From Parietichytrium sp. I65-24A (taxonomy: Eukaryota; Sar; Bigyra; Thraustochytrida; Thraustochytriidae), in contig BLSF01000004.1 of NCBI GenBank assembly GCA_012862575.1, positions 620,001 to 684,000 on the forward strand: 64,000 nucleotides of DNA, written 5' to 3'. Position 1 is the first letter of the stretch. Each line of letters opens with the position of its first letter. The notes under the pieces were generated by a model. The model searched no databases. It worked only from the letters and a program-made list of their open reading frames with translations, and had not been told where the DNA came from. The position numbers and the translations under genes were made by a program. Positions 54,398 to 62,969 of the stretch are shown here, in pieces.

Positions 54398-55987
54398 TTA
54401 GCTCAGGTCGGACACCATTGCGAGAGGGTTCTCAATGTAGGTTTTGAGCTGGTTGGAGAAGCGGGCAATAGTTGCACCATCAACGACACGGTGGTCGGCA
54501 GCCCAGCTTATATTCATGATCTTTGCTGCATAGATACCGGCCTCCAGGTCCTTCTCGTTATTGAAGCGTGGCAGGGTTTGAATTTTGCCAATCGCGCCGA
54601 TAGCAACTGTTGGAGCAGGAATGACGGGGGAAGCGTAGGTTCCACCGATCGCACCGATGTTTGAAAGAGTAAATGTGCAGCCAGTGAGCTCAGCTTCGCC
54701 GAGCTTGTTCTCAGCACCGAGGGCCTGGAGGCGAACTAGCTCTTGTGCAATGTCCAGGATGGAGCGCTGTTGACAGTCGCGGATAACAGGCACAAGCAGC
54801 CCACGTGGCGTGTCCATAGCGACTCCAATGTTGTGGCTAGCTTTCTGGGTGACCTCCGAAGCATCCGATTTGATATGCGAGTTCAGCTGTGGGAAGCGGA
54901 CGAGGGACATGGATGCTGCCTTGATAAGAATTGGCATGTAGCTGAGTTTGACTCCGCGAGCATCGGCAGCTGGCTTGAGATCGTTGCGGAAGTTGACCAT
55001 TTTTGACATATCGTACTCCTCCATGTAGTTGAAGTGAGGGATCTTCAAGGACTCGTTCATTGACTTGACCATGATACGCTGGATGCCCTTGACTGGGAGT
55101 ACCACGTCCTGAGCGAGTTTGTACACTGCCTGTGCCTGTGCTTGTGCTGGGGCAGCTGGTGCTGCGCCTGGAGCTGCTGGCGCTGCAGGTGGGGCGATTG
55201 ACGGAGCAGGAAGCTCCGCCTCCTGCGGGTTGATGCTCTGCTTGAGCTCGCGCTGACGCAAAGCTTCCGCCTGGCGCTTTCGCTCGGCCATTGGCACGTT
55301 TGCGACGTATGCCAAGACATCGCCTTTGAGCACGCGACCACCGGGTCCAGTCGGTGGCACAAGAGCAAGGTCCAAGTTGTGATCTCGCGCGAGCCTTCGG
55401 ACAGCTGGAGTTGCGAGAATCTTTTCAGAAAACTCTGGCAGCTCTGGAATCGAAGGCACTTCAAATCCGCTCGACTCTCCTGGCGGACGAATCACTGGAT
55501 CCACAGAGAAGGACCCGGAGTTTGACCTCTCAAGCACCTTTGGCGGCCTGGTGAGCTCGAGCAGCTCCTCCTTGGCAGGAGCCTCAGGCTCCGGCGCGGC
55601 AACCTCCGGCTCTGCCTCTTGCTTGGGCGCCTCCATGCCCTCAACCTCCAGCTCCACAAGTGTGCTCCCAACCGGAGCCATCTGGCCGACCTCCCAGTTG
55701 ACGGTGGAGATCACTCCATCGTACCTCGAGGTAATCTCCACGGTGGCCTTGTCGGACTGAACCTCGCAAATGCGATCGAACTGCTTGACAGTATCGCCAG
55801 GCTTGACAAAAAACTGCAGGATCTCCACTTCAGCGATACCCTCTCCAATATCTGCCAGCTTGAACGGAACCCTCCCCATGCAAGCCCTGGTCGCATGAAT
55901 CCACGCCGCTCTCTGCGCGAACGACATCTTGGGCGCCTGCACGGCCGCCTGCCTCGCCCTGCCGAGCGCAAGTCTCCTAGCAAACAT
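54398..55987 (-). CDS. DBT: Branched-chain 2-oxoacid dehydrogenase E2 (dihydrolipoyl transacylase)
   Basis: 529 aa, single exon. The first 35 residues are Arg/Ala-rich without acids, a mitochondrial leader. One lipoyl domain (about 40-115) reads PFKLADIGEGIAEVEIL..CEVQSDKATVEITSRYDG, with lipoyl Lys80. An acidic/Pro linker follows. The E1/E3-binding domain (about 190-230) has TPAVRRLARDHNLDL and GPGGRVLKGDVL. An Ala/Pro linker leads to the catalytic domain with FNYMEEYDMSK, LNSHIKSD, HNIGVAMDTPRGLLVPVI, FTLSNIGAIGGTYASPVI and the active-site SWAADHRVVDGATIARF (HxxxDG). The IGEGI and ITSRYDG wording fits the branched-chain enzyme rather than pyruvate or 2-oxoglutarate E2. It acts in the mitochondrial matrix to make acyl-CoAs from leucine, isoleucine and valine. 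Confidence 0.96.
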   Translation of the reverse strand: MFARRLALGRARQAAVQAPKMSFAQRAAWIHATRACMGRVPFKLADIGEGIAEVEILQFFVKPGDTVKQFDRICEVQSDKATVEITSRYDGVISTVNWEVGQMAPVGSTLVELEVEGMEAPKQEAEPEVAAPEPEAPAKEELLELTRPPKVLERSNSGSFSVDPVIRPPGESSGFEVPSIPELPEFSEKILATPAVRRLARDHNLDLALVPPTGPGGRVLKGDVLAYVANVPMAERKRQAEALRQRELKQSINPQEAELPAPSIAPPAAPAAPGAAPAAPAQAQAQAVYKLAQDVVLPVKGIQRIMVKSMNESLKIPHFNYMEEYDMSKMVNFRNDLKPAADARGVKLSYMPILIKAASMSLVRFPQLNSHIKSDASEVTQKASHNIGVAMDTPRGLLVPVIRDCQQRSILDIAQELVRLQALGAENKLGEAELTGCTFTLSNIGAIGGTYASPVIPAPTVAIGAIGKIQTLPRFNNEKDLEAGIYAAKIMNISWAADHRVVDGATIARFSNQLKTYIENPLAMVSDLS

Positions 55988-58858
55988 CTTTTTCTCCTTC
56001 TGCGGTCACAAACGGCACTGACGACCCTCTCTTCCTCGTCAATTGCTTCCTTCGCCTTTCTTCGCCTTTCGCGAACCCTGCTGACTCGAGCGCTCGAACA
56101 CTGCACTGAGTAACTACACTCACAAGCACGTGGGGAAGGAATTGAAGACTGGTGTCCTGCGCTGTACTTGCTCACTTGCTCACTTGCTCTTCTTTCGTTT
56201 CTTCGTCTCTCTCTCTCTCTGTTTACTCTGTTATACTCTGTTGATTGATTGATTGATCTCTCTTTGCTTTGGCTTATCTGCTTACTTGAACTTTGCTTAT
56301 TTGATTTGCTTCTTTGTTTGTGTCTCCAACTCATTCCAACTCCGTGTAATACAAACCACTTTTTGGAGTAGGCATACTACAGAGATCGGTAATTGTGCCA
56401 CTACTATAATAGTACTCTCCCAATTGTCTCTCTCTCTCTCATTTTTTTTTGGCCTCCACTACTCCGATTGACTACTGTCCATCCTACCACTCAGTACACA
56501 ATTTTTCCCAACACGTGTTGGACTAGTGCGTGAGCTACTGCAGGGAGTAGCAGGACAACCTCTGGTAAACAAATTTGTCTTGCTCTGATGATCATTGATA
56601 ATCATGTTAATGCATGGACTAGTGCTGAGTACCGGCGAGCTAGTGTGCTTTTGGTAGGAAATTCGGTCAATTCTGGTCATGATTACTGGTGATCCCAACA
56701 TGAACGAGATGAAAGCTTTTAATTTTTTAGAGCGTTTTGGAATGTTTTGGATGGAAGAATGGAGGACGAAGGCGATGAACGATCGAACGAACGAAAACGA
56801 GCGAGAACGAGCGAGCGCTGCGGACGACCACGACCACGACCACCAGTGCCAGTTGCAGTGCCACCACCCAATTTTAACTGTTCTGAATTCTGTACCAAAA
56901 TGGAGTGACTCAACAGACTCAACAGCTACCTACCAGCGGGTTGGCGGCGATGGAACCGCCGCACTCGCCGCACTCCCGCAGGCACACAAGACACAAGGCA
57001 CAGGCGCTGCGAATTCATGCTTGGCGGTACTGACTGTGAGCACCCCCACCCAGTAACTTGTTCTCATTAGCCGCCGCATCGTCGGGATGCGGGGGTGCTG
57101 AACTAACTGTAAATGAACTTTTCAACCTGGTGAATCTCTCATCAATAGCAGATTTTCTCAGGCAATCTCAAGTGCGGCGTTCGGCCACAAGCATCTGTCC
57201 TGGCACACAAGGGCTTGTAAGCTCTGTAAGCGAAGATAAGCGAGGATAAGCGAGGCGACCGGGTGGTGTAAAAGTTGGAGTCTAGCAGAGTGGGTAGGCC
57301 ACGATAGGCGCGCTTGGATTTGTGTACTCAAGTACTCGTACACTATATGGTGCGGCGTGGCGCGGTGGAGGTCGAGGTCGAGCTGCTCTGCTCCGCGGCT
57401 TCTCACGCTGTCGGTTCGAGATTCTGTTTTCTGACACTGAATGTTGAATGAACATTGTTCATGGAATTGATCGAAATAATCTATCCCCCCTGCGGATTCC
57501 GTTCTGGTTGCTTGCTGGTTGCTGCATGAGCCCATTGGGGTCCGATGCACCTGGAGGAAAAGTGCGGCGCACTTCCGCTCGGAGGACCACGGCTCTGATC
57601 CTTGGAATGGCAGTCCAAACAAAACCACCATCGATACCGGTACTTATGCCATCAAAATGCTCAGGAACGACCGAGTCGCCGAGTCATCGTGAGACCGCTC
57701 TGTAAAGTGAACACATAAACACGAAAGCCACACTAACGAGACGAACGTGGACGACCGGGACAGGTGCGCACGCTAATCTGCCGTTCTGTTGCCCGGTTTC
57801 AGGTCACGTGAGCATTTCATTTGGGACTAGCCGGCCACCAAGACGTTTTTTTTTGTGTGTTTGAGAACTTGGAAAAACCAACACATTGCTGAGACGATGC
57901 AAGACTATCGTTCCAGGAATTCCAAGAACGCGAAAATCCATCAGCTCGCAAGAAGAGCTTGCAAGGATTCCAACCCAGAATTTCATTCTCGGCCCAAGAA
58001 GCGGCCAGTTCCATCATGATACCGGTACCGTAAACTCATGCACCAACACGCAAAACGTGGGATCTCGTCCATATCCATATGCGGGCATCAATCTCAGCTC
58101 CCACACGCAACACGCGCCGCGATCTAACGTCCCAGCGCGACCGCGAGAGAGGAGTACTCGAGTACAGTGCCAATATTTTTGACATGAAAATCCAACTATT
58201 TGCGGAACGGAATTAGTAGCTATACAAAACACTACAAACAAATCTACGTGGGTTCACTACCCAGCTAATAGTAGTGAGGTTCACCACCAATGTTCGTTGG
58301 TATTCATTGTTGTTCGTAGCAGTATTGAAATGTATTGAAAACTATTGACTACAATAAGATAAGCGAGGGAAGTGCCTCAGTTGTTCAGCGAGCAGGCGCT
58401 ACAGCTACGCATAACACACCTATAGGCCCACTATATCTTCATATCCTACGACAGTCATTAACTGAGCACTAAGGTGTTCACTATAGTCAGCCTATAAGAT
58501 CTCGGAAGTAACTAGTAGGAAGTAATAGTAAGTAGTAAGAAGGAGAACGTACTTTTTGCGAGGGACGTAGTGCTCAGTTAGCGTTAGTGGAAGACATACG
58601 CGAAGGTGTCCTCGCGTACAGTGAGAGCTGTTTGTTGGTGTGTTGGTGTGTTGGGTGTGTTGCAATAACAGTAAGAAACAGTGTTTTGGGATTCACTTTG
58701 CTTGGAGTGGGCTGGCTGTGTTTTCGGTGTGGCCAAGTAGGAACTGTTAAGGGCGCGAAAAGTGTCCCCGCTGAGGACGTGCGCGCGTTGTTATTGGAGT
58801 CCTCGGTTGGAGTGGCGGGCGTGCAGATTGTACTGGTAGCAGGCAGGCTGCGGCAAAG
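55988..58858. other. Divergent intergenic region, 2.9 kb, no gene seen
   Basis: Short open frames exist on both strands but none has a recognisable domain. Present: TTGA repeats (56241-56258), two copies of GGACTAGTGC (56520 and 56616 area), a 10-bp GATAAGCGAG repeat (57234-57253), a near-palindrome GTACTCAAGTAC (57324-57335) and the palindrome GTACTCGAGTAC (58154-58165). The ends must hold the DBT and CHMP2 promoters. Confidence 0.55.
58154..58165. promoter_or_regulatory. 12-bp perfect palindrome GTACTCGAGTAC, copy 3
   Basis: Identical to the copies at 11000-11011 and 51603-51614. It lies between the DBT (-) and CHMP2 (+) genes, about 700 bp upstream of CHMP2. Confidence 0.45.
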
Positions 58859-59476
58859 ATGAACTTGTTCAAGTCCACTACGGTGAAGGATGAGGTGAAG
58901 AATACGAAGCGCGAAGTGAGCAAAACACAGCGCGAGTTGCAGAGGGAACGGACCAAGTTGGAGCAGGACGAGAAGCGGCTCATTGCTGAAATAAAAAAAG
59001 CTGCGAAACAAGGCGGACCAGGAGACGGTAATGTGAAGGTCCTGGCAAAGCAGCTGGTGCAAGTTCGAAATGCGAAGACCAAGCTGGTCGGCATGCACGG
59101 ACACCTTGGCGCGGTGAAAACCAAGGCCACGATGATGGCGGCCAACGATGCAATGGCAACCTCGATGAAGAACACCACGAAGGCAATGGCCAGTATGAAC
59201 AAAAAGATGAACGTGAGCAAGATGCAAAAGCAGATGATGGAGTTCGAACGGAACATGGAACAGATGAACTTGACCGAAGAAATGATGAACGAGTCTCTCT
59301 CTGCTCTGGACGAGGAGGATACCGAGGTAGAGGCGGATCAGATCACACGCCAAGTATTGGACGAGCTCGGGGTGCAGCTCGATGCCGAGTTGGGTGTCGC
59401 CCCGACCGGCAAGATCCAGACCAAGGAGACCTCGGCACCAGCATTGACTGCCAAGGCAGATACTGAATTTTCGTAA
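58859..59476 (+). CDS. CHMP2B: ESCRT-III subunit CHMP2 (Snf7 family)
   Basis: 205 aa, single exon. The helical Snf7 core is clear: basic first helix (TKREVSKTQRELQRERTKLE), then KVLAKQLVQVRNAKTKL, TKATMMAANDAMATSMKNTTKAMASMNK, QKQMMEFERNMEQMNLTEEM and QVLDELGVQLDAEL. The alternating pattern and the NKKMNVSKMQ region match CHMP2 (Vps2), more the B than the A form. CHMP2 completes ESCRT-III filaments and recruits the Vps4 ATPase for membrane scission. Most CHMP2 proteins end in a MIM1 helix of the LxxRLxxLK type; here the tail is TGKIQTKETSAPALTAKADTEFS without such a helix. It converges on the coiled-coil gene, 144 bp away. Confidence 0.9.
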   Translation: MNLFKSTTVKDEVKNTKREVSKTQRELQRERTKLEQDEKRLIAEIKKAAKQGGPGDGNVKVLAKQLVQVRNAKTKLVGMHGHLGAVKTKATMMAANDAMATSMKNTTKAMASMNKKMNVSKMQKQMMEFERNMEQMNLTEEMMNESLSALDEEDTEVEADQITRQVLDELGVQLDAELGVAPTGKIQTKETSAPALTAKADTEFS

Positions 59477-59620
59477 TTGTAAACATATTATTTCTCGCAG
59501 TTGCGTTCAATCACTAACAAGCAAAAAGGTGCCGGTTGTCCATCTTCTCTCTGCCCCGAGAGATCGGACACACATGCTTTTCTCTACTCAGGGAGGTTCT
59601 TCTCTATATTTGTCCATAAA

Positions 59621-62317
59621 TCAGATTTCGACTTCAAAGTGTTCCTCAGATGGGCCTGGGTACCTCGCAAGCGCGCCGGGAGCAATCATTAAATCAGGCA
59701 TTTGTTGGATTTCATGTTTGAGGAGTTTCAGATAGTCTACCCCGTCATACAGAATTTTCTCCTCCGGGAACTGAGAATGAAAAGCCCCCAAATTTATCTC
59801 CATGTCACGTGTCAGCTTGGCAAGCTTGGCCAATCGAACGTCCCGGGCTACTTGCTCCGATGGACTCTCAAAGTGTCGGTCTTGTGTGCTTCGACAGTTG
59901 CTGATTTCATGCTTGATCATCTCTCGCTCCGCAGCTTTACGGAGGAGTGGGACTTTGGCAGCAAGGACCTGCACTTGCACTTCCAATAGTTTCTCCAACG
60001 ACGGCGTATACGCCGCATTTTGAAAAACCTGAAGCAAGAATGGTGCGTATTCTGAAACATGGAGTCGCAGGCTTGACCACAACTCCAAGATCCGGTCCTT
60101 GTGTTGACGAAGCACCCTTTCGCCAGCCCGCACCTTGACATTAGTCTGCTTCTCTTGCCACTTTAGCTCCCAGAGATCGTGCGTGTCTCGTATCGACTTG
60201 CAAACGCTCTGGTGTGCACCCTTGGCGTACATATCTTGAAATGCGACAACAGCAGCACGAGCAGTCTCTAGCTCCTTCGCTAGGTTGCTCAGTTCCTCGC
60301 GGTGCCGCTGTTCCATGTCCAAGAAGCGCTTGTTGGACATTTCGTGCAAGCTTTGCGCGAAACGCTGCTTGTCAAGCTCTGCCTCTGTCCGCACCTTCTC
60401 AACTTGGACTTGCAACTCACACCGTAGCTCTGCTTGGGTGGCAGCGAATTGTAGAGACGAGTCCTGCAAATTCTTGAATCGCGCTTTGCATTCTTCCTGG
60501 AATTTGTCCATTCGCTTTTGGAAGAGCGCTTGGCAAACTTTCTGAAAACGATCTTCCCGTTTTCGCATCTCGGCTTCGGCAACTTGAAACTTTTCCGCCC
60601 AAGCAACATCAGCAGACTCCTTGAGTTTCGTCATGCTCTGAAGGCTGTGCTCCAATTGCTTCACGACCGCTTCGTTTCGGGTCTGGAGCTCTTGGGCGAA
60701 GACTCGATGCCGGTGTTCCTCGTTATCTTGCCAAACCTTCGTGCTCTCTTTGAGAAGCAGCTCGACTTTGACTTTGGCATTTCGCTGGGCAGCCTCCAAG
60801 CACTCCGTGTAGAGTTGCTCTCTGAGTTTGCCTAGCGAGTTTTCGCGCTGCGTTAGGCTGACATCCATCTCTTGCAGCTTCTCCATCTTTTCTCTGTGCT
60901 CGGTTCGAAACACAGAAACCATTTCTTCAAACTCCTTTCGGATTTCCGTGATGGCATGAGCCTTCGCCTCATTTTGGCGTTCGCTTTCAAGTGCAATTGC
61001 GTCGCGAAACTGTTTGCGCTCTACCTCATGGGCGTCTTCCAGCGCTTTCAGCGATGCGCAATACCTTTCCTTCTCTTCAAAAATGATGCTTTGGAGGGAT
61101 GCAATCTGTGTGTCAAATTGGCTGACCTGCATTTCACTAACTTGAACCCCTTGTGTCTGGATGTTTTGCAGTGCGCTTTGAAAGTTCTCAAAGCTTGTGC
61201 GGATATCGGCGTCCATCTTGACCAGTTGATCCGCTTCTCTTTGCTTCAATTCACTCATGAATGTGTTCACCTTGGCAAACATTTCATCAGCTGAGGTTTT
61301 AGAGATTTCTAGAATTTCGTCAACGGCACCAGATGTCTTCGTCTCAAGGTGTTCAGCAAACTGTTCCTTATCCTTGGCTCTGTCTTGTTCAATACTTTGC
61401 AGTTGCTCCAGCCAGGCCAACTCTCTTTTGGAGAATTTTTCCACCCAGTGGCTAGTCGCTTGGTCAACTGCTTGCGAGTAACTGACCGAAAACTCCTGTT
61501 GCTGGGTCTCCATGTGCTTTTCAAGTTGCGCTCGAAGGTCTTCGTGTTCCTGGCGCACTTTAGAAAGCATGGTGCGCACTTGCTCTGCAAATTGGATCTG
61601 CAGGTCATGTTCCAGTTTGGAAACTCGCTCTCGCTCGGCCTCTTGCTCGTCACGGATTTCGGCAAGAACCTGCACCCGAGCACGAGAAAACAGTTGCTCG
61701 TACAGAGAACCTTGCTGCCTGGAAAAGTCCTCCTCCACTTGCGCTTGGACTTGTCCGAGCACAGCCTGAAAAAGACTTCCACTCCTCTTTTGAACACTTT
61801 CCTTCTCTACAAATGCCTTTGCTGGAATCATTACACGCTCCAGAAGCTCACCCTTTCCAGAATTGAGTTGAGATTGCAAAATCCCCATGATATTGTCCAT
61901 GACTCTATTGAACACCGGCCCTTTACTTTTGCTAATTTGATCCAAGATTTCATTCATGACCTTGCCTTCCAGGGTTTGCAGCTCTTGCTTGTGTGTGACA
62001 CGCGTTTCATGCAATTTACGCGACAGACTCGCGAGCTCTTCGTTCACAGACGCGTTCTCCTCGTCGTGTTTGACCCGACTCTTTTGCTCGTCTCGGAATC
62101 GCTGCGCTCTCTCCATTTGCAACGCCGCGTTCAGCTGGGCGACTTGCGCTTGTAGAGCTTCAACCTCGGCATTTCCTCCCGACTTTGGAAGATACTGCCC
62201 AAATTGACTGAAATCAACTTTTTTCGCGGAGGTGCTTGATCGATCATCGGAAGCTTTGCATTCCTTCTCCTCCTCCAAGCTTGCCCCCGTTCGGTCGGCG
62301 GCCTCCCGGCTCTGCAT
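59621..62317 (-). CDS. Large coiled-coil protein, possibly centrosomal or ciliary
   Basis: 898 aa from Met at 62317 (MQSREAADRTGASLEEE); the frame continues upstream without another ATG and a TTTTCAG acceptor-like site sits just before it, so a short upstream exon is possible. Apart from an unstructured start (DFSQFGQYLPKSGG) nearly everything is Gln/Glu/Lys-rich coiled coil from about residue 60 to 830, with no catalytic motif. The last 70 residues (AKLAKLTRDMEINLGAFHSQF, YDGVDYLKLLKHEIQ) look more globular. Such proteins are common at centrosomes and transition fibres, and other ciliary genes lie nearby, but no family is certain. It is divergent from the coiled-coil gene at 62970. Confidence 0.7.
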   Translation of the reverse strand: MQSREAADRTGASLEEEKECKASDDRSSTSAKKVDFSQFGQYLPKSGGNAEVEALQAQVAQLNAALQMERAQRFRDEQKSRVKHDEENASVNEELASLSRKLHETRVTHKQELQTLEGKVMNEILDQISKSKGPVFNRVMDNIMGILQSQLNSGKGELLERVMIPAKAFVEKESVQKRSGSLFQAVLGQVQAQVEEDFSRQQGSLYEQLFSRARVQVLAEIRDEQEAERERVSKLEHDLQIQFAEQVRTMLSKVRQEHEDLRAQLEKHMETQQQEFSVSYSQAVDQATSHWVEKFSKRELAWLEQLQSIEQDRAKDKEQFAEHLETKTSGAVDEILEISKTSADEMFAKVNTFMSELKQREADQLVKMDADIRTSFENFQSALQNIQTQGVQVSEMQVSQFDTQIASLQSIIFEEKERYCASLKALEDAHEVERKQFRDAIALESERQNEAKAHAITEIRKEFEEMVSVFRTEHREKMEKLQEMDVSLTQRENSLGKLREQLYTECLEAAQRNAKVKVELLLKESTKVWQDNEEHRHRVFAQELQTRNEAVVKQLEHSLQSMTKLKESADVAWAEKFQVAEAEMRKREDRFQKVCQALFQKRMDKFQEECKARFKNLQDSSLQFAATQAELRCELQVQVEKVRTEAELDKQRFAQSLHEMSNKRFLDMEQRHREELSNLAKELETARAAVVAFQDMYAKGAHQSVCKSIRDTHDLWELKWQEKQTNVKVRAGERVLRQHKDRILELWSSLRLHVSEYAPFLLQVFQNAAYTPSLEKLLEVQVQVLAAKVPLLRKAAEREMIKHEISNCRSTQDRHFESPSEQVARDVRLAKLAKLTRDMEINLGAFHSQFPEEKILYDGVDYLKLLKHEIQQMPDLMIAPGALARYPGPSEEHFEVEI

Positions 62318-62969
62318 TGTCTCTGAAAACAAAGAGCCCCTATCTCACGCACACCCGCCTGCCTCAGCGCACGCCAACCAGAGCAGTCAAATGCGAGCCG
62401 AGACCCCAACACCCACCTGACGGAGCTCCTGCGAATGCCTCAATTCAACTTGCCTCGTCCTGTACCATGACACTCCTCTTGTCTCTTGCGCGCAATCTGT
62501 CTCGCTATTCCCTCCATCATCTATTGCACTCACTGTCAATCAACTAATGAGTCAATAATCCATTCAATCAATCAATCAATCAATCGACCAATCAATCAAT
62601 CAATCAACACACGTCACGAAATCTTGTTTCAGAAAGTTGAAAATGTGTGATCTCGACGGGACCACTTTCCACTCTTACTTTTTATATCTAATGACCTTAC
62701 AGCTGTCCCCTGAACGGATCTATGCACTCCGACAGGAAGATTGGTAAACACCATACCTTATTATAAAGCACATTAGGATCAGGACTCGAGTTGGTGGTGC
62801 GCGAAAGGGCACGTGTCTGTCTGTGGCTACAACGCAAGGATAGTGAGGAACGAGAGAAGCAGAGCACTTGTTCCTCCAGCCAGACCAGCCCGCAGATTCC
62901 GCCTGGGCGACGCATGCAAAGGCCGAGGAGGCGCTGCGCGGAAGGGTGGGAGGGTAAAGGTTCAGATTA
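62318..62969. other. Divergent promoter region with CAAT repeat
   Basis: Contains a CAAT tetranucleotide microsatellite (62564-62607), about 250-290 bp upstream of the coiled-coil gene at 62317 and about 360-400 bp before the one at 62970. No gene was seen. Confidence 0.6.
62564..62607. repeat. CAAT tetranucleotide microsatellite
   Basis: Two blocks of TCAA/CAAT units separated by CGAC are visible directly. Confidence 0.9.

Noticed and set aside
57395-57440. Possible tRNA B box (CGGTTCGAGATTC)
   Set aside because: The flanking five bases cannot form a T stem and no acceptor stem was found.
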